Assembly: GCA_000697055.1 (NCBI GenBank)
Contig: JNDT01002269.1
Coordinates: 122,762-186,761, forward strand
Reading direction: 5' to 3'
From: Saksenaea vasiformis B4078
Lineage: Eukaryota > Mucoromycota > Mucoromycetes > Mucorales > Saksenaeaceae
DNA length: 64,000 bases
Positions 45,593-57,153 of this stretch are shown here, piece after piece. The notes beneath the pieces were generated by a model, which searched no databases, was not told the origin of the DNA, and saw nothing but the letters and a program-made list of their open reading frames with translations. Each line of letters starts with the position of its first letter. Positions within the stretch are counted from its first letter, which is position 1. A program made the position numbers and the translations under genes.

Positions 45593-48087
45593 ATGAACAC
45601 AACTTTCTATTCAAATTCGAGTGATGACCGTGCTCATTCGCACCGCGATGAGCAACCGCAAAAGAGACTCAAAGTAAATCGAGCTTGCTACACCTGCCGT
45701 GTCAAGAAAATTAAGGTACACTGCTTTCAAAACGCAAGCTACGTCGCTGATGTGTGTTTAGTGTGATGGTCTTCGCCCGTGCATGCAGGTAGCGTAACTT
45801 AATCTCAGTCATTTTTTTCTTTTCTCAACAATTCCTCTTTACCTTCTCTAAACTTTTTAGTGCAAAGGTGAGATCCCTTTCAAAGTTGAATTCACTAATA
45901 GTGTGTATAGCTCGTCATCGCCCATGTTCCTTTGCAAAAGACGGTGCTCTCGACGAAGAAATGGAAAAGGATGTGGAACTCAATTATTCTCAATCCACGA
46001 GCCGGGAAGCATCTGTATCACCCGAATTCTGGACCAGATCGCTGCCGTACAAAAGAAAAATTTCAACAAACAACCCTGCTTCGGAATCAAAATGGTGCCA
46101 GACCACAGCATCACTGGATAGGTTATGTAGGACATGGCCAGGCGAAGGTCAAGAGGGCCAATGGGAACTAGACGAAGAGATATTGTACAGCAGTCTATCG
46201 CACAAAGATATGGGTGTCAGTATTCAAAGCAATTACAATCAGGATGATACCTACCTTCTCCCCTCCCGTTCCGTTCAGCAGCGCCTTATTGCACTTTTCT
46301 TCCGATACCGCTACAGCATCCTCCCAATCATCCCAAAGCGTCTATTCTACAGGCAATTCGATCAACGGGATCCTCTTATTACACCTCTTTTATTGCTTAG
46401 CATTTTTTCCCACGCTGCTCAATTTTCGCCAAATTACACGCTAGATGCACATACTTATTTTACACGAGCGAAATCAATTCTAGATGACCATCTCGATACG
46501 CCTTGCCTGAGCACTGTTATCGCACTATGTCTTTTGGCACTGTACGAGTCAAACGACCACAAAAAAGGTGTTCAGACCCGGTCTTGGGTATACAGTGGAC
46601 TAGCGTTCCGAATGTGCCTCGAACTTCGACTTCACAAGCGACAGTATCAAACTAAAGATACGGCACAAGAGGTGAACGTGGAGTTACAGAAACGTGTGTT
46701 CTGGGTATGTTACTGCCTTGACAAAATGGAATCCATAACTACAGGAAGACCATGGACGCTACATAGCAGAGATGTTGATCTCGATCTACCACTTTTGCAA
46801 CCTGGAGATGATATGGAGGAGCATAATGTGCTTGAGGGCTTTGTTGCTCTTGTGAAATTGATGAACCTTAGCGAAAGAATATTAACGCCGGAATCAATCT
46901 ATGCTCCACGATCTCTTGTACAAACTCAACAGCACGAACAGACCTCCGTGAATTTTGATAACGAGCTTTTACATTGGCTACGGTGTCTACCTCCGCATCT
47001 ACAATGGACACCCAACCCTATGTACAGTAACGCAGTCCCCACTCATCCGCCTGCCAATGCCATTGTTGCACATCTTCATATTCTCTTTAACACTGTTGAA
47101 CTCCATGCCTTACGACCATACGCAGTTACGAGGTCTGTGTACGAGCGATGTTTGACCGCGTCTTCGAATATCAGCCAACTCAGCTGTGTGCTGGCGGAGC
47201 AGACAGACTTTATTTTATCATTCACGTTTGCTGCGCACGCTATTACAGCAGCTGCACGCATACATGCAATGGATTGCGGCTACGAAAATATCAACTCTGC
47301 ACGTCGTGCTCGCGTCATGTTCCAACGGTCTCTGAAATCTTTACATAGGCTTCTACATCATCGCTCAATTCCTGGCGTGGATCGCTTTGTTACTCTGATG
47401 GAGTCGGCTCTGACTGTGGCAGAAACCGGACCAGCTAGACGCACCGTTACATCGCCAGACTCTAATAGTCAACAATCCACACCTCCTTGCTTCAAGCCTA
47501 CTCTACAAAGAAGTTCGCCGTACTTGGTACCGTTGCGTGGCTCACCAAACAACCCTGAGATTGAACAACTGGGAACAGTGAACGCGTACGCTTCTCCACC
47601 TCCACCTTTCTGGCGGCCACCTTCCCCCCGAAGCGTCTTTGAGGATTCGAGGATAGATGAACAAATCAATTCTAATGCGCCTTCCTGTCAACCCAAAGAA
47701 GTGAATGCAGACCACAAACAGGCAGAACACCAAAGGTCCACATTACCCCTGAATCACTCGAAACACATGACAGATAAAGATAGCCATCCTTGGAGCAGGG
47801 GATCGTCACTATCAGATAGCAATGATAATGATTTGATATATCCTCTTTGGCAGGATCCTCCATTGGAACTGACAAACCCAAAGCCAGAAGAAGAGGAGGC
47901 GGTAACGATAGCCGATCGGCAGCACTCGTACATGAACGTTGGTTTGGGAATATATGCTTCAGCACAGCAACATCGCGAAGATGTCATTAGCCGGCATATT
48001 CCAGGTATAAAATCCGATCCAACGACACGGTCTGTGATCCTAACACACCATGGGCATGTTATTGTGACCGAAACACCATCTACCTAG
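45593..48087 (+). CDS. Zn(II)2Cys6 transcription factor with fungal_trans domain, 777 aa
   Basis: A fungal-specific nuclear regulator. Four exons fit the frame exactly: 45593-45715, 45762-45788, a 7-nt microexon 45861-45867 (TGCAAAG) and 45911-48087, totalling 778 codons with the stop. Spliced, residues 32-58 give Cys32, Cys35, Cys42, Cys48, Cys51 and Cys58, the canonical C-x2-C-x6-C-x5-C-x2-C-x6-C cluster (ACYTCRVKKIK then CDGLRPCMQ, CK and ARHRPCSF). The fungal_trans domain (about residues 185-440) is recognisable by LIALFFRYRYSILPIIPK, the RSWVYSGLAFRMCLELRLHK block and RVFWVCYCLDKMES...GRPW. The C-terminal third is disordered and Pro/Ser-rich. Targets cannot be deduced. The gene converges with a CotH gene 116 bp away. 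Confidence 0.9.
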
Positions 48088-48203
48088 TGTAACATGATAG
48101 ATGTTTGTAAATAGATGCATAAATTATATATAATTGCTGTATAAAAATAGCGGACTATTCATTTTATGTAACGGAAACTGTGTAAGCCTAAGTTGGCAAC
48201 AAT

Positions 48204-50176
48204 TTACAAGGAAATCAGCTGCTGGGCAAGAGCAACCGTGAGAGTGGCTAAAGTAACGCAGACAATTTTTGGATAATTTGTGGTACCACTATTTTTGGGC
48301 TTGTCTTCGTTCTTATTCGAGTCACCTTTCTTCTTGTTTGGTGTCGATTCGTAGTTGTTCTGATCCCATTGCTTTCCTCCAGTGTAAGTTTCCAACGCTG
48401 GTAAGTCATCTTCTTCGGTGAAACCAAGTTGCTGCTGCAATGATGTCGATCGAAGCTGGATCCACTCTGCTACGCCAATGACTTGGCCGTCTGTTTGCTT
48501 CATGTTCTGATCAAAGTTCCACAAGGTCCATGTGGTGTTAATTCCTGGCGATTTGGCTGGGATAGAGAGATCCCATTCCACATCTTCGCGAAGCATTTGA
48601 TGCCACGCCTCAATTCGTGGAACCATAATGCTAGGCTTGAAGAAGCGCTTGACGATGGTCTTGAGAATGGTTTCAAAGCGTGGACGATGGGTATCTGATT
48701 TCAAAATGGCGTCAATCAATGGTCTCTGGGAATTTGGACGAGAGTAGTTGGTGTAATGCACAGTGGCCATGCCGTTGGGAGCACCGATACCAAGGACTTC
48801 GTCGAAATCATAGCTGATAAGGTTCCACTTCTTGCTACCAAGGTCTTGATTTAGGTAGTAGTTGCTAGCCTGGTACCAGAAACCATCCCAGGAACCAATG
48901 AGATAGTTGATGGCCATATGAACCATCAGATGTTCCGGATCAATGAGAGTAGAAAGGTCTCCTGTAGCTGGGTCAATCTGGCTCAACGACCGTGTAAACT
49001 CCACTATCGGCTGCTTTTCCATTTCCTTGGTAAATTCTTTACCAAGACGGCCCTTATCTTCGAGCTTATATTGTGAATCCGGATAGAGAGTTACGTTATC
49101 ACCGTGATAAACAAGATTGCCTTCATCTTCAGGAGTCATTGCATTTCCCTTATATGTTGGTCCTACAATGCAGGTGTGAGACGCGTCCAATGCGCTATGC
49201 TTCTTACCAGTATGCTGATATGAGTAATCTCCGCCATGTAGGACGTTATCAATAAAAGATGTTGTCGCGTCATCAATCATTAAGTAGAGACCAAATGGCT
49301 GGCTATTAATAATCAAGCGAACCCAGCTGCCGGAAAGCGTGGCTGCACCGGAGGCTTCCAAGCAGTCCATCACTAACTTCTCGCGTCTTTGCGATAAAAT
49401 GAGTACATGGCAAGTTATTGATCATTTCACGCCTTCTTACATGTAGGTTGGATCTGTTTCCTGGGCGCGTAGTTTGAGAGTTGTACGCCCAAACAGCAGC
49501 TGTTTCTTGTCTTCCTTTGAGAACTCGTTGAGCTTGATCTTGTATGACTGTTTCGCAAAGTCTTTCGAAGATTGGCCGCTGTTTTTGATACCGGCCATGT
49601 TAAAGGCATACACTTCCTTGTTGGTAATATAGGTCATTTTGAATACTTCAGTATAGTCATAGTTTCCCTTTGGATTGGTAAGGATTTCATTGAGTCCGGT
49701 GCCATTGGCATCCAGCACGAGGGTAGCGACCTCATTACCGCGATTCATGTCACTGAAGAGAGCTGAAAACATAAACAGACGTCAGAAACGATAGGGTTGC
49801 TTCTAAGAAACAACTTACGAGGATAGATCGGATTGAATGCTCGGGGTAGCTCAGCAACATTATGTACGCTTTGCGATCGATTGAAGAATTCATTTCCAGT
49901 CTCAGTTGCTCCGGCTGTCAACCTTCTCTGAGTAGATTCTGCCAGACTAGCTCCACCGTTTTCAGTCAAGACGTATTGGTAAGTTTCGCTGGACGGGGCA
50001 CTGCCTTTATAGATATTTGGATGCTCTTGACTAGAGGTGAGCGGGTACGTCTGACCGTTGACTGAAACGCCGACAGATTGTGAACCTTGAGGAAACGCTA
50101 TCACGGAGTACTGGATATCTGCAGCTGCAGCGCTGGCACAAAGAGCTGACAATCCTAGAAGTATGCTATATTTCAT
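48204..50176 (-). CDS. COTH: CotH-family secreted, probably GPI-anchored protein, 605 aa
   Basis: CotH proteins of Mucorales are cell-surface proteins related to the bacterial spore-coat kinase CotH; some are known as host-cell invasins. Exons 50176-49819, 49762-49441, 49386-49208 and 49162-48204 sum to 606 codons with the stop. The signal peptide MKYSILLGLSALCASAAA is clear. The CotH domain follows, with NEFFNRSQSVHNVAELPRAF, IKNSGQSSKDFAKQSYKI, LLFGRTTLKLRA, GSWVRLIINSQPFGLYLMI, and the kinase-like GSWDGFWYQASNYYL and ISYDFDEVLG motifs whose Asp residues are probably catalytic or metal-binding. The Lys/Asn-rich tail and final hydrophobic segment suggest a GPI signal. I could not judge whether it has any invasin function. 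One intron (49163-49207) is 45 nt and stop-free. Confidence 0.88.
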
Positions 50177-53100
50177 AGATGCAACAGTTCGAATGATCTA
50201 AGGAACGAATGGAGTAGGGGAAGCAGCGGGAAGAAGGAAGTGATGGAAAAAACGTCCGTTGGTCGGATGGCGATCCTTTTTCCATTTTTAAAAGAAATCT
50301 ACTAGTATCGAAACCCAGGAAAACGCCATTTTGTTTTTCCCAATATCAAAGAAAAGGTTTAGGTCAGAAAGAATTCCTTGGTAACCTTGGTGTCGCGGTT
50401 CCTTTTTTTAGATGAGGGCAGCCACTACATATGAAAGCAAAATCATGATAACTAAATGGACACGAAGCAACAAATGAGCAGCACAAACGAGCATACATTT
50501 TGCGCAATATTTTTGTTATAAGTTTAAGTTTTATATACTGCTGTCAGTGCTTCTCCTCAAGCTCTAATGATCATCGTGGCAAAGGGATTTCCTTGAGCGG
50601 AGTACAAATCTCGATAACGAAGGATAGAGAAACTGAGGAATCTTTCATTTCTGTAAGGAAAAAAAAGGGGATTCGCGACCCTCAAAGGCCAAACAATTTG
50701 TGCACTTCTCTTCTAATGGAATTATATTTATTGTGCTTATGTGTGCACTTGAGAAACCTGAATCTCGATACCATATTGCTGTGGTAATCTCAGTCACCAC
50801 GTAAACGCTAGGTGACTCCGCACGAAACAGGACGGGATCGGCCTCCCATCTTCCAAATTTCGGTTCTTTCTTGTGTATCTGAAAATCCTTCAGACAGCTC
50901 CGATATATCGAAAATTAAGATTATGTCCTGCCTTATTTTGCGAAACCGAATTTCCACCGTTCTATGACAAATCGTATTTTTTCTTTCTCGTTGCCGACGG
51001 AATTCCTACCGGAGATAAATACGGACACCACGTGTGCTCATGAGCCATCGAGGATTAGCAGAACGAGAGAACCCAGGAAACTGGTGTCAGGCCTATCCCA
51101 CATTCTCGACTCTCTTGCCACATCTTTAGAGTCCGATGGACATCTGATTCGTCAAACGTGATCTCATACACAGCCATGCTCTACGGAGCAACCATGTAAT
51201 GGCATGACGTATGAGCGTAGAAAAGAAAGATCCATGGAGGATCTGAGCTTTCTTGGTAACACAAACAAGGTTCTTACAATGCGAGATTACCAATGAAAAC
51301 GTGAAGAAGCAGAGGGTCCACCGTTGGAGAAGTGAACAAAGTCTTTAACTACACCGTTTTTCAAGAAGTAATATCGCTTCTCATGACAATTCACCGTACA
51401 AGCTGTACAAGCTGTACAAGGAAACGCCACATAATATCGACAATTGATTTATCAGAATGCCATACCTACGGTATGTCTCTGCTTAGCCGGAGTGGTTACG
51501 ATACGAGACCGCGGACAAGTTAGATAAATAGAGAACCCATGAGTGCAAGGAACCTGCATCGATGGCTATATACTAAGACAGCTTGTAGTAGTAACACCTA
51601 TTCTCTGCAGTGAACTGGTATCGTAGCGGCAGGCAAGAAGATCCAGAGAACTTTCCTGACCAGTCTTCAACACCCATGAAATGCGATTAGATAAAACTTC
51701 AAAAGCTACGGGATAAGTATACAATTAAGCTTGTATATATAGGTAAATTCTGTGGATATCCATAATGAAAGCAACCTCGCGAAAATCTATGGATCAAGGT
51801 AACAGCAAGACAGAGCAGCAATGGACACTGCCCTCTGAAGCGTTTCATCTTGGTCTAAGGGGACAAAGCGTGGTACAACCGCTGATATCCAGTTGGCCAA
51901 TAAAAATGGTATGAGTTTGTTGCGATTGACTTTGCTATTATTGACTATTTCCCACGTTAAAGAAAGACACAAATAAACACGGAATATTGTCACCAAAGAT
52001 CTTAGAAGGTATTCCGTGGGAGCGGCTTTGCTTATCATAACATAACGATCTAAAGGTAGCCGACACATATGTACACATGTCCTGTTGACAGATCTAGAAC
52101 CTCGCTATTCTTGCAAGCCTTTGCTCTGTACAGCATTTTTAACGATGGCTTGTAGGAATCACAGCACGAGACTGAGGAATTTATGCTTTTAGTGGGTATT
52201 GGATCAATAGCAACGACGGATAAATAATATTGATTTATGATTCTTGTGCACTATCTAATATAACTGATACCAGCCACATCGAAGAATAACAGGTCTGAAT
52301 GTGCTTGGTTCGACTTCATATGTCGAGGCGGCAAAATTGAGGAACTAGTTGAAGTAAGTGACACTCGAAATTTGGAATCAACGCCACAAAATCTATTTAC
52401 AAATATATACAAAAGATAAGAGGCACTACATCATCTCTCTTTCTGTCACACACCAAGATATGGAGCAAGATAGAAGCCGTTAGGTTTTGATTGTGAGGAA
52501 ACGTATAGTCTTGGCTCTTTACATCCAAACTACATGCGTTATTGTTTGCCTTATTTTCTGGGTCCTACGCCCTGCATTCTTCGTTTTGTGTCTTCTATTT
52601 CTAGTTGTATTGACACGCCCTGTACCTTCGCGAGAAAATTGGGTATTGGGTTAGTGCCATTCGCTGCAGCCCATCCATCCACTGTCTTACGTCATGTCAC
52701 CTTCGTAACAACACCTCCGTCTGTCAATCATAGAATCGTAATTTGTCCCACTCTTCTAACTATACAACTGTATCAGCAGACATGTCTACAGCATAGACGG
52801 TTTTTGAGCAACTAGTGGAGGAACCGATCCACGTTGCACTAGCAAGTTAGAGAAAAATCGGTGTTATCTTCCTTATGCAGTGATAAAGATCGATAACCAC
52901 TGATATTAACTGTCACATGTAGACAAGGTCTGTGTTGAGACCCCATGCTAGTTCTGTTACATTGTTTCGGTGTTTGTACACTACCATTTGATCCAATGAT
53001 CACTCTGATATACTCAGCGTGATAGCGCTAGCGGTGTGCACCGAAAAGCCAGGCAACCTTGTACAGTAATGGCAGCCATCATGTTCTCAAGCCTTGCTTG

Positions 53101-53928
53101 CCACAAGGGCAAAAGAATATCAGACTTTACACATACAACAACCTCATCAGACATCCAGCAAGTCGGAGGATTTCATAAAATCAGATATATTCAGCACTTG
53201 GATCGAAATTAGTAGCAGTTACCACAGAACTTTTGATGATTATGCGTCTATTTTGTTCAACCTATTCCATTACACGATGCTGGAACGAGTGACGAAACAA
53301 ACATATGCCAACGGATTGCATCAAACGCGTCAACATCGCGATCTCCTTCAAGTTAACTGGACATGCACATTTACATTCTCGTGACGATGAAAACCCTGAT
53401 GCCTTGCAGTCGATCATTAACTTGAATCGCTTCTCATTCAATTGACAGCCTGATACATCGACGTATGTTTTGGCTTCTTGGTTTTATCTGTTACATACTA
53501 TCCTTTTTCTGGTAAACCTTTGCAAACGAAGGACCTGTAACATCACTCGGTGTTAGACTCGTGCTGCGTTACATTGTACCCAATCGCGCTTGTCCGAATG
53601 ATCGCATGGAGAAATACCGCAGTGACGATTCTTAATTCATGTGAAAAGCTGCTACCCCATTGGCTGCGTCCGAGCTACATCTCTGGCATCTCTTTGGTTG
53701 GGGCAAGTTCCTTGGAGACAACAACACATGGCTCAAAATTCAGGGGTTCATTCGCCCCCGTCAAGTAGTAACATGACCAAGCCAGTCAGCGAGTTGAAAG
53801 CGTTGTACAGCGCGAATGGTTTATGCAAACACAGGCATATGTTCGTTTAAACTTCATTTTAAAAGATAGGTTTCGCTTCTATCGACACGTAACACTCTCT
53901 TTTTCTCCTCTATTTATTTTTCTTATTC
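50177..53928. other. Gene-poor region between CotH and BTA1
   Basis: About 3.75 kb with no supported gene. ORFs of up to 96 codons on both strands (for example 53094-53384 and 51787-52068) have no domains. The first ~300 bp hold the promoter of the CotH gene. A short GTACAAGCT duplication sits near 51399-51420. Sequence near 53880-53925 is T-rich, as before other starts here. Confidence 0.4.
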
Positions 53929-56574
53929 ATGATGGTAAGTTCGCTGTTGCCCTCTATACCTTGTTTGTCAACATATCCTTAGACGGCGCGAAATCGCAGC
54001 GTTTTCTTCGGTCTTCGGTTGGCACTGATCCCTTTATGCCTGGGAATAACACATTGGACACTGCATACTTCTGTGCTAGAAGCGTTTTGTGCACAACATC
54101 GATGGGCTAATGTGATGATGATGAGCTTTGTTGGCACATTGGTTTCCACTGTGGTGGCCTGGAAAAACATCAAGACCCCATTGTTGTTTGTCTATTCATG
54201 TTTCTTTAAACCTCTGGGTGAACACGGCAATCAGCAGTTGCGCCTGGAGAAATTCTATCAAGACCAAGCAACCAGTAATATTATGTTTATACGCCAACCC
54301 CCAACTTAACTTTCTTTTCATGTCTTTTGCAGTTTATGATGACTCCCGGAAATCGTTGCTGCGGGGGCGTCGCACGATGCTCAAACTATGTGCAGCGCAA
54401 CTAAAGGAGCAGCTTGCGAGTGAACGCAAAAGAAAACCTATCTGGATTGACCTTGGTGGCGGAACAGGTATAACAGGCACAGATTATAGGCAGAAATTGA
54501 ACCAGACGATGTAGGATGGAACATCGAGTGCATGAACGAGTCCTTTCCCATTGATCAATTTGAAGAAGTCATCCTAGTGGATTTGACACCGTCTTTATGT
54601 CAAGTCGCACGAGAACGGTTCAAAAAGCATGGATGGAAGAATGTGACCGTAGTTTGTCAGGACGCTGCGTCTTTCTCGGTACCTGGCAGAGACTCCATTG
54701 AAGGACGCGTCAGCCTTGTCACGATGTCTTATTCATGTACGTGCCTGCCCTTTCTTTGTTGTTTTTGACATTAACTCGTACGTAGTATCTATGATGGATC
54801 ACTTTTATCCTGTGGTTGACCGTGTCCAATCCCTTCTATCCCCAGAAGGTATTGTTGGCGTTGTGGATTTTTACGTTTCGGGAAGATCCCGAGCACCGGC
54901 GGAACAGTGGTCCCCGCAACAGAACCGTCAATGCAACTGGTTCACACGATACTTTTGGCAGGCTTGGTTCGATTTTGATCACATTAATCTGGTTCCCGGT
55001 CGTCGTGACTACCTGGAATATCGGTTTGGAACAATCAAAAGCCTCAACAGGCGCAATCACTTTATTGTACCTTATCTAGTCCAGATTCCTTACTATGTGT
55101 GGCTGGGTTGTTCCAAGGCTCGTCAAGAATGTCTGGAAGAACGATTGTGGGACACTGAAAGCATATCCAGCAATAGTAGCAATAATAGCAGCAACGGAAA
55201 CAGCAAAGAAAGCATACAGCTGTTCAGAGATCGTAGTGGTTCTTTCAGCTACCAGAACAAACAGTGGCGTCTCGACTACGACCCGAAGCTTCCGTGTCAC
55301 ACCCAGTTCCGCAGCTACATTTATGCCTTTACATGGGAAGATCCACGTACAGACCTGGAGTTCCTCAATTTGTCCACAAACGATGTGATGTTTGTTATCA
55401 CTTCGGCAGGTGATAATGCATTGGCGTACGCGATTCATGCCCAACCCAAAAGAATCCACTGTGTAGATATTAATCCATGCCAAGTAAGTCAAAGGGATAT
55501 GTCTGGATAGTTCATTTAAAATCTGTATAGAACCATTTACTAGAATTGAAGCTAGCGGGCATTACATCCTTGTCGTACAAAGACTTCTGGCGGATGTTTG
55601 GTGAAGGGCGGCACCCACATTTTGGTTCGCTGTTACATGATACAATTTCTCCGCATTTGAGCTCTTACGCGTTCCAGTACTGGACACATCATATTGACCG
55701 ATTCTCGCACAAATTTTATAAGACAGGCTATTCTGGTCTTGCACTTTCTATTTTTCAATGGTGGGTTCGTATGAATGGTCTTACGGACGAGGTTGAAGCA
55801 ATGTGCAAGGCAAAGACGATTGACGAACAAAGAGCAATTTGGGAGCAAAAGATTCGTCCTGTTATTTTCTCTCCTGTCATACGTAAGGTAATGAATAATC
55901 CAATGTTTATGTGGAATGCTCTTGGAGGTGAGTGTAAAGCAAACATGCCGCTCCTCTTTGGCTCATTTGTCCGTAGTGCCCATGAACCAAATGAATATGT
56001 TCTTGCAAGAGTGTACTACGCAGGAGTATATCGAGAACACGTTGGATCCAATTTCATATCGCTCTCTGCTCCGTGATGATCAGTACTTTTATTACTTATG
56101 TATGATGCAGCGATACTCCCAAACAAGTTGCCCTGATTATTTAACAAAAGATGGATTTGAGAAACTAAAGGTAAGGAAAAAAAAAAAAATCAAAGCGGGG
56201 CTTGAAGCTGAGGCTTTAATTGTTTTTAGACATCAGGTGCTCTGGATGCGTTTCGACTGCACACCGATTCCATCTTGAATACATTGAAGTCTTTGCCAGA
56301 GAACTATCTCACCCGGATGGTAGTAATGGATCATATGGATTGGTTTGATCCAGACAACTGCCCTGAACTACATGATGAAATTCGTGAAATGGCACGCGCT
56401 CTTCAGAAAGGTGGTCAGGTCTATTGGCGAAGTGCAAGTACACGGCCGTGGTATAATGAGCTCTTTAAGCAGTATGGGTTTGTGAACATCGAGGCTTTGG
56501 CAATACGCAAACCCCGCCAATCCATCGACCGTGTCAACATGTACGCCAGCTTTTACCGTGCTACTTTGGGTTGA
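53929..56574 (+). CDS. BTA1: BTA1-type betaine lipid (DGTS) synthase
   Basis: Makes diacylglyceryl-trimethylhomoserine from diacylglycerol and S-adenosylmethionine, a phosphorus-free membrane lipid. The N-terminal part has two hydrophobic segments (LRLALIPLCLGITHW and MMMSFVGTLVSTVVAW), then the BtaB-like methyltransferase with WIDLGGGTD, VILVDLTPSLCQVARERF and LLSPEGIVGVVDFYVS. The C-terminal part is the BtaA-like 3-amino-3-carboxypropyl transferase: SYIYAFTWEDPRTDLEFL, MFVITSAGDNALAYAI, IHCVDINPCQ, MFGEGRHPHF, MVVMDHMDWFDP and VYWRSASTRPWY. The order BtaB-BtaA is that of eukaryotic BTA1. At least six introns, one 38 nt (54468-54505). The start is inferred from a short first exon ATGATG at 53929 with donor GTAAGT; an upstream exon is possible. 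It lies between two CotH genes. Confidence 0.9.
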
Positions 56575-57153
56575 TCCTGCGTGGCTTCACCATATTTAGT
56601 GAAGTAATCATAGGTAGCAGTGACTTAGTTGCACAAGCAGAAAGTTTGTCAGAAATTCCATGCGGACATAGAGCGCGATGATTGATAAAAACAGGTCAAA
56701 AAATCCCACAGAAAGTTCAATGGATTTTGTGTCCCAACGAATGGAGGTGAAACACGGCGGTCCACAATTCAGAAAGTTGTCGCGCCCACCCATTATTCCA
56801 TTTTTAGGTTCGCGTGGCGACGATCGTCTGTGAGTAATCATCACAAGCTCAAACCTTATTACAGTCGCTGTAGACATACAATAAGGCATCATCTTTCCAT
56901 TGAATACGTGGATAATACCATTGCGCTTTGTTAAGTATCGTTTTCTGGTTCGTATTGTTACCATGTATGTCAATGGTGTAACTAAGTTTGGTGAGGTTTA
57001 CTCCGACATGCGCTCCCAAAAAAAAAAAAAAAAAGTTTTCCGCCTGTTCTATCCCCGGCAGAAACGGCCTATATAACAGTGCCTAATCGTTTATTCTCTT
57101 CGATTTCATCTTTATCCCTAAACAAGAACCATACCTCTCATTTCCTTCCCTTA
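56575..57153. other. Intergenic, upstream of the second CotH gene
   Basis: No gene is supported. An A-run sits at about 57017-57033, and a CT-rich stretch lies directly before the ATG at 57154. The minus-strand ORF at 56608-56973 has no domain. Confidence 0.4.
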
